From Verrucomicrobiota bacterium (lineage in GTDB: Bacteria; Verrucomicrobiota; Verrucomicrobiia; Limisphaerales; J093): 45,034 bases of DNA. This document shows, one piece after another, positions 36,549 through 44,355 of the stretch. The stretch lies in NCBI GenBank assembly GCA_016871715.1, contig VHCO01000033.1, forward strand, positions 1 through 45,034, given 5' to 3'. The notes under the pieces were generated by a model that was not told the origin of the DNA, searched no databases, and worked only from the letters and a program-made list of their open reading frames with translations. The stretch's first letter is position 1. Every line of letters starts with the position of its first letter. The position numbers were made by a program, and so were the translations under genes.

Positions 36549-37448
36549 ATGCTCACCAGCATCATGTCCATGCATCACGCCCCTGCTGCTATGCATCACA
36601 CCTCTGCCCAACCGCTCTTGGGTCGATTCACTCCGCAGAACACTCCGCAGGGTATCCTCCTTCTCGCTGGCCTTGCTGGCACCCGGCGCGACCGAAGGAA
36701 GGCGCCCGACCGCCGCCGCGCCACCGTTGACAACGTCATCCGGCCGATTCGCTTTCGGGAATTCAGCGCTGCCGGGGCCTTGGCGCTGGCCCTGCTCGGT
36801 GTGAGCGCGGCTGTCAGTGCGCTGCACGGAGATGAAGCGCACCCGCCTGCCGCATCGGCATCCCGCGACGCCGTGCGGGTGTTGGTGGCGTATCACTCTC
36901 GCACAGGCAACACCGAGCAAATGGCCCGCGGCGCGGTCGAGGGAGTACAGCGCGTGCCGGGGGTGAGCGCCGTGCTCAAGCGTGTCCAAGAAACCACGCA
37001 GGCTGACCTCGAGGCCGCCGACGGGATCATCCTCGGTAGCCCGACGTATTTCGCCAACATCCCGGGCGAGATGAAGACCATCATCGACGACTGGAACTGG
37101 AAGTGGCGCGTGGATTTCACCGACAAGGTCGGCGGCGCCTTTGCCACGGCCGGCGGGCAAGTGGGCGGCCAAGGTCATGTGGTGGTGTCGCTGCTCCTGT
37201 TCATGTTGCACAACCGGATGATTGTCGTGGGGCCACTTTACCAGAACGAACGCACCGGCAGCATCTGGGCGGAGGCTGGCGCCGCCGCCATCACCGGGCC
37301 GCTGGATCTGGGCGTGGGCCAGAGCGAACTGGAGGGCGCCCGGCGATTAGGCGAACGCGTCGCCCGGCTGGCCAAGCAACTCAAGCCGCAGGCCGGGTCA
37401 ACCCAAGATCCCAGCGCGACTCGAACCGTGGGCGGGGCGGGCGACTAG
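36549..37448 (+). CDS. Flavodoxin/WrbA-like FMN protein with N-terminal hydrophobic segment
   Basis: The last 190 residues of the 299-residue frame are a flavodoxin domain. VLVAYHSRTGNTEQMARGAV is the FMN phosphate loop, GIILGSPTYFANIPGEMKTI contains the isoalloxazine-stacking region, and FATAGGQVGGQGHVVVSLLL follows. This is closest to the NAD(P)H:quinone reductase (WrbA-type) group. Unusually, about 85 residues precede it, including FSAAGALALALLGVSAAVSALHG, which looks like a signal peptide or membrane anchor. The true start is uncertain: ATG 36549 is used, but the first 70 residues (His/Pro-rich) may not be translated. A quinone-reducing role under redox stress is the family expectation; export would be odd. 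Confidence 0.75.
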   Translation: MLTSIMSMHHAPAAMHHTSAQPLLGRFTPQNTPQGILLLAGLAGTRRDRRKAPDRRRATVDNVIRPIRFREFSAAGALALALLGVSAAVSALHGDEAHPPAASASRDAVRVLVAYHSRTGNTEQMARGAVEGVQRVPGVSAVLKRVQETTQADLEAADGIILGSPTYFANIPGEMKTIIDDWNWKWRVDFTDKVGGAFATAGGQVGGQGHVVVSLLLFMLHNRMIVVGPLYQNERTGSIWAEAGAAAITGPLDLGVGQSELEGARRLGERVARLAKQLKPQAGSTQDPSATRTVGGAGD

Positions 37449-37490
37449 CGACCCAGGCGGACCTCTCGACTCTCTGTCACCGCGCCCGAC

Positions 37491-38285
37491 TCAGGCTCGG
37501 TCGGCACCACGCCGGTAGAGGCTCAACACGGCGGCCACGAGCACGGCAGCCACCACCATGAGGGTGGCCAGGGCGTTGATCTCGGGGGTCAACCCGCGCT
37601 TGACCGACGAGTAGATCAAGATGGGCAGCGTGGTTGAGCCGGGTCCGCTCGTGAAGAAACTGACCACGAAATCGTCCAGGCTCAGCGTCAGGGCGAGCAT
37701 CGCCGCCGCCAACACACCCGGCAGGATCAACGGCAGGGTCACGTGCCGGAAGGCCTGCGCGCTGTTAGCGCCCAGGTCGCGCGCGGCTTCCTCGAGGGCA
37801 GGGTCGAGACCGGCCAACCGTGCGCGCACCACCACGGCCACAAACGGAATCTGGAAGCTGACGTGCGCCAGCACCATCGTGGTCAGGCCAAGCTGCGGCC
37901 GACCGGTCCATTCGCGCGCGAGCGAGAACCCGAGCAACAGCGCCGCCGCCATCACGATGTCCGGAATGAACACCGGCACCTGCAGCGACTGCGCGACCCA
38001 GTTCCTGCCGGGGAATCGGTACCGGCTCAGTCCAAAGCCGAGCAGCGTGCCCAGGACAGTGGCGACGGCGGTGCTCGATAGCGCCAAGATCAACGTGTTT
38101 CGCACCGCTGCCTGCGCCGCCCGGTTGTCGAGTAGAGCTGCGTACCATTGCAGGCTGAACCCTTCCCAAGCTGGGTTATAGCGCGCCGCATTGAACGAAA
38201 ACACCACCACCACTGCGATCGGCAGGTACAGAAAGGCGTACAGCCCGAGGGCCGTTGCCGCGAGCGGGATGCGCGCGGGTTTCAT
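37491..38285 (-). CDS. potC: ABC transporter permease, PotC-like (spermidine/putrescine type)
   Basis: The 264-residue product has six membrane helices. These include LGLYAFLYLPIAVVVVFSFN at the start and LILALSSTAVATVLGTLLGF. The cytoplasmic EAA loop is EEAARDLGANSAQAFRHVTL followed by PLILPG, which docks the ATPase. DDFVVSFFTSGPGSTTLPI is characteristic of PotC. It overlaps the upstream permease gene by ATGA (38282-38285), so the two are coupled. No ATPase (PotA) or binding protein (PotD) is in the window. PotC-type permeases serve polyamine or related cation uptake; the substrate is inferred by family only. Confidence 0.85.
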   Translation of the reverse strand: MKPARIPLAATALGLYAFLYLPIAVVVVFSFNAARYNPAWEGFSLQWYAALLDNRAAQAAVRNTLILALSSTAVATVLGTLLGFGLSRYRFPGRNWVAQSLQVPVFIPDIVMAAALLLGFSLAREWTGRPQLGLTTMVLAHVSFQIPFVAVVVRARLAGLDPALEEAARDLGANSAQAFRHVTLPLILPGVLAAAMLALTLSLDDFVVSFFTSGPGSTTLPILIYSSVKRGLTPEINALATLMVVAAVLVAAVLSLYRRGADRA

Positions 38286-39214
38286 ATCCACTCGAATTCG
38301 CGTCGCTCCCGAGCATACCGCGCGTGGAGCCAGAGCCCGCTCAGAACCGCCGCCAAGCCCAGAACGGCAATCGCCGAGCCGAATGGCCAGTCCAAACTCG
38401 AACCGAACTGCTGCTGCACCGCGTTGCCCAGCAAGACGGTCTTCGCCCCGCCCAACAAGTCTGGGATCACAAACTGCCCGGTCGCAGGCAGGAACACTAA
38501 GATCACACCCGCCGCCAGCCCTGGCCGGATCTGGGGCAGGACAGCATGCCAGAAGGCGCGCGCCGGATTCGCCCCGAGATCGACCGCTGCCTCGGCCAAC
38601 GTCCAGTCGAGTTTCTCGACCGACGCGTACAACGGCAACACCAGGAACGGGAGGTAATCGCATACCATGCAAGCCAATACCGCGCCCGCGCCCGGGTACA
38701 ACGCCTCGCCCGGCGCCGCCAAGCCCAAGCCCACCGCCACGCGCGTCACCCAACCGTCGGAACTCAGGAGGATTTGCCAGGCGTAAGTTCGCACGAGCAG
38801 GTTTGTCCAAAAGGGAACGATGACCAAGGTGAGCGCCAGGTTTTTCCAGCGTGTGGGCAACCCGGCGACAAAGAAGGCCAGCGGCATGCCCGCCAGCACG
38901 CACAACCCTGCGGTCATGGCCCCCAACACCAGACTGCGCAAGACGATGACCGGGTAGAGCGAGTCGAAGCCCAAGAGGCCAAACCCGATCAGGCGCTGGT
39001 AATTCTCGAAGGTCAGCGGGAGACCGATCCTGCCCAAGTCATCGCGCGACAGGAAACTGACGCCGAACAGCAACAGCATTGGCACGAAGAAACACAATGC
39101 GAGCCACCCCACAGCCGGCCCACACCAACAAAAGGCCCGCCAACGTTCGCCGGCAACCGTGAGCCGTTCGCCGTGCCGAATCTCGCCAAAGCTATGGTTC
39201 GCTTTGACTTTCAT
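38282..39214 (-). CDS. potB: ABC transporter permease, PotB-like (spermidine/putrescine type)
   Basis: The 310-residue product starts at ATG 39214 (MKVKANHSFGEIRHGERL). It has a first helix WLALCFFVPMLLLFGVSFLS, the EAA loop EAAVDLGANPARAFWHAVLP, and VIVPFWTNLLVRTYAWQILL, typical of PotB. The frame is open 22 codons further upstream without support. It would form the inner-membrane pore with PotC. The next upstream gene on this strand (czcA) ends at 39436, and a palindromic repeat lies between, so no PotA gene precedes. The ATPase may be encoded elsewhere or lost. Confidence 0.85.
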   Translation of the reverse strand: MKVKANHSFGEIRHGERLTVAGERWRAFCWCGPAVGWLALCFFVPMLLLFGVSFLSRDDLGRIGLPLTFENYQRLIGFGLLGFDSLYPVIVLRSLVLGAMTAGLCVLAGMPLAFFVAGLPTRWKNLALTLVIVPFWTNLLVRTYAWQILLSSDGWVTRVAVGLGLAAPGEALYPGAGAVLACMVCDYLPFLVLPLYASVEKLDWTLAEAAVDLGANPARAFWHAVLPQIRPGLAAGVILVFLPATGQFVIPDLLGGAKTVLLGNAVQQQFGSSLDWPFGSAIAVLGLAAVLSGLWLHARYARERREFEWI

Positions 39215-39364
39215 TACCGCACTCTGACATGCGCGCTGGCCGCCTGGCCAGTGGTAACTCGGGAGCGAAGGACTGCACAAGCGTTCGATCTACGGGCGTG
39301 ACCGTGTTCAGGGTGCGAGACGAGCAGAGCGAGTGGCCATAGCCGGCGAAGCGGTTGGAGGCTG

Positions 39365-39416
39365 GTACCGCCGACTTTCGAGTCGGCACAAATGCCGGTT
39401 GAAAAACCGGCGGTAC
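39365..39416. repeat. GTACCGCCG...CGGCGGTAC palindromic element, copy 2
   Basis: The element runs GTACCGCCGACTTTCGAGTC to GGTTGAAAAACCGGCGGTAC, with terminal inverted arms GTACCGCCG/CGGCGGTAC perfect over 9 bp. It is the same family as 6449-6500. It separates the efflux operon from the potBC genes and may stop or stabilise the efflux transcript. Confidence 0.75.
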
Positions 39417-39435
39417 ACGTACCCTTCAAACTCCG

Positions 39436-42400
39436 TCAGCGCCCGCGTCTCCAAGACTGGGGCCTCGACCGCGCGAGCCAGCCGTAGAGCGCGGGTAGCA
39501 CCAGCAGCGTGAGCAGCGTGTTGGTGAAGATGCCGCCGATGACGACGGTGGCGAGCGGACGCTGAACCTCGCCGCCCACGCCGACGTTGAGTGCCATGGG
39601 GATGAAGCCTACGGCCGCCACCAGCGCGGTCATCAGGACCGGGCGCAGTCGCACCAGGCACCCATCGCGCACCGCCTGTTCCAGCGGCGTTCCCGCTTCC
39701 AACCGCTGCTTGATGAAGGTCACCAGCACCAAGCCGTTGAGGATAGCCACCCCGCTCAGAGCGACGAAGCCGATGCCAGCGCTCACCGTGAATGGCATCT
39801 CCCGCAACCAGAGCGCCAGCACACCGCCCACGGCGCCCAAGGGAATACCGGTTGCCACGATGCACACGTCCCGGAACGAGTTCAGGCTAAAGTAGAGCAA
39901 CACAAAGATGAGCCCCAAGGCCATCGGCACCACGAACCTCAGCTTCCGGTTGGCCCGCTCCATATTCTCGAACTGCCCTCCCCATTCCATCGCGTAACCG
40001 TCAGGCAGCTTCACCGCCGCGCCGACCTTCTGCTTCGCTTCGGCAACAAAGCCGGCGACGTCACGGCCCCGCACGTTCACTTGCACGGTCACGCGTCGCC
40101 GCGCCCATTCCCGGTTGATGGTGGATGGCCCTTCGGTCTCGACGAGGTTGGCCAGCCGGTTCAGCGGCACGATGGGGCCGGTCGCCGTCGGGATGAGCGT
40201 GGCGGCGAGGGCTTCGGGGTCCGTGCGCTGTCGATCGGGCAAACGCACCGCCAGGGCGAATCGCCGTTGGCCTTCGCGCACCTCGCCAACCTTCTTGGCG
40301 CCCACGGCTTCAACTACGTTTAACACGTTGCGGCGGGGAACGCCGTAGCGGGCGATGGCCTGCGCGTCCAGTTGAACTTGCAGCACCGGTTGGCCGGTGA
40401 GCTGTTCTCCGGTCACTTCGGCGGCGCCCTCCAGACCGGCGAGCGCAGCTTGCACTTCGTCGGCGAGCCGGCGCAACTCGCCCAAATCGTCGCCGTAAAC
40501 CTTGATCGCCACGTCACCTCGCGCGCCGGCGATCATTTCGTTCATGCGCATCTCGATCGGCTGACTGAACGCCGCGGTCATGCCCGGCTGGGTGGCGAAC
40601 ACCTGGCGCATCGCCTCGACCAACTCCGGTTGCGTGCGCGCCTTGCGCCATTGGCCGCGGGGTTGCAGCGCGATGAAGAAGTCCGTCAACTCGATGCCCA
40701 TCGGGTCGGTGGCGATCTCCGGCGCGCCTAACCGCGACCAGATGTGCTCGATCTCATCCGGAAAAGCGTCGAGCAACTCTTGCTCGAGGCGCGTATTCCA
40801 CGCCACCGCTTCCTCGACCGACACGCCGGCCAACCGGACGGTGCTCACGGCCAGGGCTTGCTCGCCCAATTTGGGCAAGAACTCGCCGCCCATACGGGAG
40901 GCCAGCAGGCCCGCCGCCGTCACGACGGCCAGCCCACTCAGCAGGGTGGCCCTCCGGTACCGCAACGCCAGGTCCAGCAGCGGCGCGTAGAGCCGGCGCA
41001 TGGCCCGGACCAACCGCGGTTCGGCGTGTTTGATCTGGGCTGGCAGGACCAGGCTAGCCAACACGGGCATGAGGGTCAGGGACAGCACCAGCGAACCGAA
41101 CAGGGCGAAGATCATCGTCAGTGCCATCGGCCGAAACAATTTCCCTTCGATCCCTTCGAGGGTCAGCACCGGTAGGAAGACAATCAGGATAATCAGTTCG
41201 CCGAAGAGCGTCGGTTTCCGCACTTCCAAGGCCGCGTCCCGGATGGTCTCAAGGCGGTCACGGCTGCGCGATGCCGCGCAGGCCTCCGGCCTGGTGGTGA
41301 GGGCGGCATCCCTGCCGCTGCCGCCCGGAGCGGCGGGCAAGCCGCCGGCTGAACCCGCCGCCGGGACGGCGGCGCTGCGGGAGCTACCATCGAACTCGGC
41401 GAGTCGTCGAACGCAGTTCTCGATCATGATGACAGAGCTATCGACGATCAGGCCGAAATCGATGGCGCCCAGGCTCAACAGGCTGGCGGCGATGCCCGTC
41501 TGCAACATGAAGTTGCCGGCAAACAGCATCGAAAGCGGGATAGCCACAGCCACGATGAGCCCGGCGCGCAGGCTCCCCAGGAAGGCGAACAGGACGGCGA
41601 TGACCAGCAGCGCGCCGGCCAGCAGGTTGTGGCGCACGGTGCGAATGACCTTGTCCACCAAGTCCGTCCGGTCATAGAGCGTCTCGACGATCACATCCGC
41701 CGGGAGCGTCTTTTGGATCGCCGCCAGTTTCGCTTTCAACGCGCGCGTCACGACCGCGCTGTTCTCGCCCAGGAGCATGAACCCCAAACCCAACACCACT
41801 TCGCCTCGGCCTGCGGCGCTCACGGCGCCGCGACGAATCTCATGGTCCACCTGCACCGTCGACACGTCCCGCACCCGTACCGGGACACCGTCGTGCGCCC
41901 GGATGACGATGTCGCCGATTTGTTCGGTGTCCGTTGTCAATCCGAGGCCGTGCAGCAGCAGCGCCTCGCCGCCACGCACGACCTGGCCGCCGCCCACGTT
42001 CTGGTTGTTCGCTTGAAGGGCCGCGATCAGCTCTTCAAGTGTCAGGCCGTACTTCACCAACCGCGCCGGGTCTGCCACGACGTGGTATTGCTTCTCGAAG
42101 CCGCCCCAGGAGTTGACCTCCGCCACGCCGCGCACCTGGCGCAACTGCGGTTTCACGACCCAGTCCTGCAACTCCCGCAATTCGGTCAGGGTGCGTTGCG
42201 GGTGGTCCGAGCGAACGACGTAGTGAAAGACCTCGCCCAGGCCGGAGGAGATCGGCCCCAGTTGGGGACGGGCGATGCCTTCCGGCAACTCGACGCTCTG
42301 CAACAGCTCCAGGACGAGTTGGCGCGCCAGGTAGATGCCGGTGCGATCGTCAAAGGTGGCGACGACCTGAGACAGGCCGAACTTCGAGACGGACCGCACA

Positions 42401-42639
42401 TTACGGAGGCCGGGTAGGCCGCCGATGGCGAGTTCGATGGGCAAGGTGACCTGTTGCTCGGCTTCCTGGGCGTTGAGGGACGGCAACGCCGTGTTGATTT
42501 GCACCTGGACCGGCGTGGTATCCGGGAAGGCGTCCACCGGCAGATGCAACAGCGCGCGGCCGCCCACGACGACGAGCACCGCCGAGAGGACGCAGACCAG
42601 AAGGCGGTTGTTGAGGGAGAAATGGATGAGCCAATTCAT
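39436..42639 (-). CDS. czcA: Heavy-metal efflux RND transporter, CzcA/CusA family, with in-frame repeat insertion
   Basis: The 1,067-residue inner-membrane proton antiporter begins MNWLIHFSLNNRLLVCVLSA and PVDAFPDTTPVQVQINTALP, as in the HME-RND family. Helix 4 has AIDFGLIVDSSVIMIEN, close to the DFGxxxDGAxxxVEN pattern of the Zn/Co/Ni/Cd-type (HME1) pumps, with Ser for Gly. MAMGLIF-type and GEVQRPLATVVIGGIFTNTL segments complete the second repeat. Between about residues 418 and 460 (41258-41385) lies an extra Ala/Gly/Arg-rich stretch (SAAVPAAGSAGGLPAAPGGS) absent from homologues and made of DNA hairpins. It falls in a cytoplasmic loop. GAGGG precedes the start, 18 bp after czcB. It pumps metal to the adaptor and TolC-like channel of the same operon. 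Confidence 0.9.
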   Translation of the reverse strand: MNWLIHFSLNNRLLVCVLSAVLVVVGGRALLHLPVDAFPDTTPVQVQINTALPSLNAQEAEQQVTLPIELAIGGLPGLRNVRSVSKFGLSQVVATFDDRTGIYLARQLVLELLQSVELPEGIARPQLGPISSGLGEVFHYVVRSDHPQRTLTELRELQDWVVKPQLRQVRGVAEVNSWGGFEKQYHVVADPARLVKYGLTLEELIAALQANNQNVGGGQVVRGGEALLLHGLGLTTDTEQIGDIVIRAHDGVPVRVRDVSTVQVDHEIRRGAVSAAGRGEVVLGLGFMLLGENSAVVTRALKAKLAAIQKTLPADVIVETLYDRTDLVDKVIRTVRHNLLAGALLVIAVLFAFLGSLRAGLIVAVAIPLSMLFAGNFMLQTGIAASLLSLGAIDFGLIVDSSVIMIENCVRRLAEFDGSSRSAAVPAAGSAGGLPAAPGGSGRDAALTTRPEACAASRSRDRLETIRDAALEVRKPTLFGELIILIVFLPVLTLEGIEGKLFRPMALTMIFALFGSLVLSLTLMPVLASLVLPAQIKHAEPRLVRAMRRLYAPLLDLALRYRRATLLSGLAVVTAAGLLASRMGGEFLPKLGEQALAVSTVRLAGVSVEEAVAWNTRLEQELLDAFPDEIEHIWSRLGAPEIATDPMGIELTDFFIALQPRGQWRKARTQPELVEAMRQVFATQPGMTAAFSQPIEMRMNEMIAGARGDVAIKVYGDDLGELRRLADEVQAALAGLEGAAEVTGEQLTGQPVLQVQLDAQAIARYGVPRRNVLNVVEAVGAKKVGEVREGQRRFALAVRLPDRQRTDPEALAATLIPTATGPIVPLNRLANLVETEGPSTINREWARRRVTVQVNVRGRDVAGFVAEAKQKVGAAVKLPDGYAMEWGGQFENMERANRKLRFVVPMALGLIFVLLYFSLNSFRDVCIVATGIPLGAVGGVLALWLREMPFTVSAGIGFVALSGVAILNGLVLVTFIKQRLEAGTPLEQAVRDGCLVRLRPVLMTALVAAVGFIPMALNVGVGGEVQRPLATVVIGGIFTNTLLTLLVLPALYGWLARSRPQSWRRGR
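41258..41385 (-). repeat. GC hairpin repeat inserted in frame within czcA
   Basis: This stretch forms several hairpins: GGGCGGCA/TGCCGCCC, AGGCC/GGCCT and GCCGCC/GGCGGC. Its translation (SAAVPAAGSAGG...RDAALTTRPEACAASRSRD) is low-complexity and has no counterpart in other CzcA proteins at this loop. The length is compatible with staying in frame. Confidence 0.7.
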
Positions 42640-42657
42640 GCGGCCCTCAAGAGAACG

Positions 42658-44334
42658 CTAGTCATCGGCGCAGCCGGCGCCCAACCGAGAGACGAGCAAC
42701 TGCGACTTGAGCGGGAAGACTCGGCGCACGGCGATTTCTTCGTCTGCCCGCAAGCCGACCAGCACTTCGGATTGACCCTCGAATCTCGCGCCCAACGCCA
42801 CCCGCCGCGCCTCGAACAAATCCTCCTCGAGCTTCACAAACACCACGGGCTTGCCTTCCACCTGCTGGATGGCCGAGCTGGGCAAGAGCAAAGCGCCATC
42901 GGCGCGGCGGACCACAATCCGGGCTTGGGCGAACATCCGGGCGCGCAGCAGACCGTCCGGATTGGCCACCTCGACGCGCGCTCGCGTTAATCGGCTGCGC
43001 TCATCCACCTCAGCCGCCACCCACGTCAGTCGGCCGGTAAACGTCCGGCCGGGAATCGAATCGACTTGCAACTCCACAGTCTGGCCCACGCGCACGCGCG
43101 CCAGCGCCAACTCCGGGATGTTCAGCATCGCCCACATCGTCGTCCGGTCCGCCACCGTGAACAGGATTCTACCCGCGTCCACCAGTGCGCCCCGCACCGC
43201 CGTGCGTTCGACAATCTCGCCTGCGAACGGCGCGCGCACCTCGAGGAGCACCTGCTCGCCCGGTTTCTCGCCCAACTCGTCAATCTGTTCCTCGGTGAAG
43301 CCCAGCGTGCTCAGTTGCTGACAGGCGGCGCGATGGGCGGCCTCCGCTTCCTGGAGGTTCTGCTCGGAGGTCACCCGCTGCGCGCGCAAGCGGCGCTCTC
43401 GGGCCAGGGTCTGGTGGGAGAGCACGGCCCGGGCCACGGCCTCGGCGATGCTGGCCGACCAAAGCCGGGCCACGGTCTGTTGTTCCTCGACCTGGCTTCC
43501 TAAGTCCGCGGCCACATCCTGGACCATGCCGCCCACGGGCGCCACGACGTGCGCCAGTTTGTTCTGGTTGAAGGCGATCTCCGCGTAACACTCGATGGCC
43601 TCGGCCATGCTGCCCACTGACGGCTTGCCGGTCTGCACCCCAGCGCTGCGCGCGGAGGTCTTGGCGGGCAGTCGCACCTTCAGGCCCTCGCCCGGTTCGA
43701 GTTGGGCGGTCACCTCCGGGCGGCAAATGCCGCACTCGGCTTCGGGCACACCGTGCTCGCGGCACATCAGCATTGAGACGGCCGCTGCGGCAGGCTGGGC
43801 TTGGCCTTTCAGTTCCGGATGACAAAGGAAACACTCATCTTCGTACAGGGAATGCTCGTTGCACCAGAGGCGATTTTTGTCTTCGAGTTCCGGATGGCAT
43901 AGCCAGCAACGGTCTTCGTAACGAGCGTGTTCCTGGCACCACAGCCGCCCCGGGTCACGCAGCACCGGGTCGCAAATGAAACACCACTGCTTGGGGGCGT
44001 GGTGTGGGGCGCACCGTGGGCCGCTGGGAGTCGGCAGCGCGTTGACCGCTGCGGCGACCCGAAGCGCGGTGGTGGGCTCGCCGTGGTTCTGGTCGATCTG
44101 GGCGGGGCCGGCTTGGTCGACGCCGTGGTCGTGGACTTGGCTTTCCGGCTTCGTGCAGCCAGCGAGCAACACGGAGGCGGCGATAGCCGCCACCGCTGTC
44201 CCTCTGAGTGGGATCTGCCGGTTACCCCGGAAGTCGGTAGGGCGCGGTGTCCCCACCGCGCCGGCGGCGGCCTGGGGACAGGCCGCCCGACCTTTCATGC
44301 GAGGTGGTATCCCGGAATGGGATGGGGGATTCAT
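42658..44334 (-). CDS. czcB: RND efflux periplasmic adaptor (CzcB-like) with four Cys/His knuckles
   Basis: The 558-residue product has a lipobox (AAIAASVLLAGC). About 130 residues then carry four knuckles: CAPHHAPKQWCFIC, CQEHARYEDRCWLC, CNEHSLYEDECFLC and CREHGVPEAECGIC (pattern C-x2-H-x6-C-x2-C), some followed by HPEL. The adaptor core follows: VVAPVGGMVQDVAADLGSQV (lipoyl-like half), a coiled-coil hairpin (RERRLRAQRVTSEQNLQEAE), the second lipoyl half VRAPFAGEIVERTAV, and the beta-barrel RVGQTVELQVDSIPG. The knuckles could capture thiophilic or Zn-type metals for transfer to CzcA. The annotated start at 44334 has a palindrome (44237-44293) just inside the leader; ATG 44298 is an alternative. 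It bridges the pump and the TolC-like channel. Confidence 0.88.
   Translation of the reverse strand: MNPPSHSGIPPRMKGRAACPQAAAGAVGTPRPTDFRGNRQIPLRGTAVAAIAASVLLAGCTKPESQVHDHGVDQAGPAQIDQNHGEPTTALRVAAAVNALPTPSGPRCAPHHAPKQWCFICDPVLRDPGRLWCQEHARYEDRCWLCHPELEDKNRLWCNEHSLYEDECFLCHPELKGQAQPAAAAVSMLMCREHGVPEAECGICRPEVTAQLEPGEGLKVRLPAKTSARSAGVQTGKPSVGSMAEAIECYAEIAFNQNKLAHVVAPVGGMVQDVAADLGSQVEEQQTVARLWSASIAEAVARAVLSHQTLARERRLRAQRVTSEQNLQEAEAAHRAACQQLSTLGFTEEQIDELGEKPGEQVLLEVRAPFAGEIVERTAVRGALVDAGRILFTVADRTTMWAMLNIPELALARVRVGQTVELQVDSIPGRTFTGRLTWVAAEVDERSRLTRARVEVANPDGLLRARMFAQARIVVRRADGALLLPSSAIQQVEGKPVVFVKLEEDLFEARRVALGARFEGQSEVLVGLRADEEIAVRRVFPLKSQLLVSRLGAGCADD
44237..44293. repeat. TAGGGCGCG palindromic element in the czcB leader
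   Basis: GTAGGGCGCGGTGTCCCCAC opens and CTGGGGACAGGCCGCCCGAC closes an inverted repeat of the TAGGGC family with different inner arms (GTGTCCCC/GGGGACA). It lies within the first codons of czcB as annotated, so the real start may be downstream or the leader was lengthened by the insertion. Confidence 0.6.
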
Positions 44335-44355
44335 AGTTTGGAGTTCGCTCGTGGT

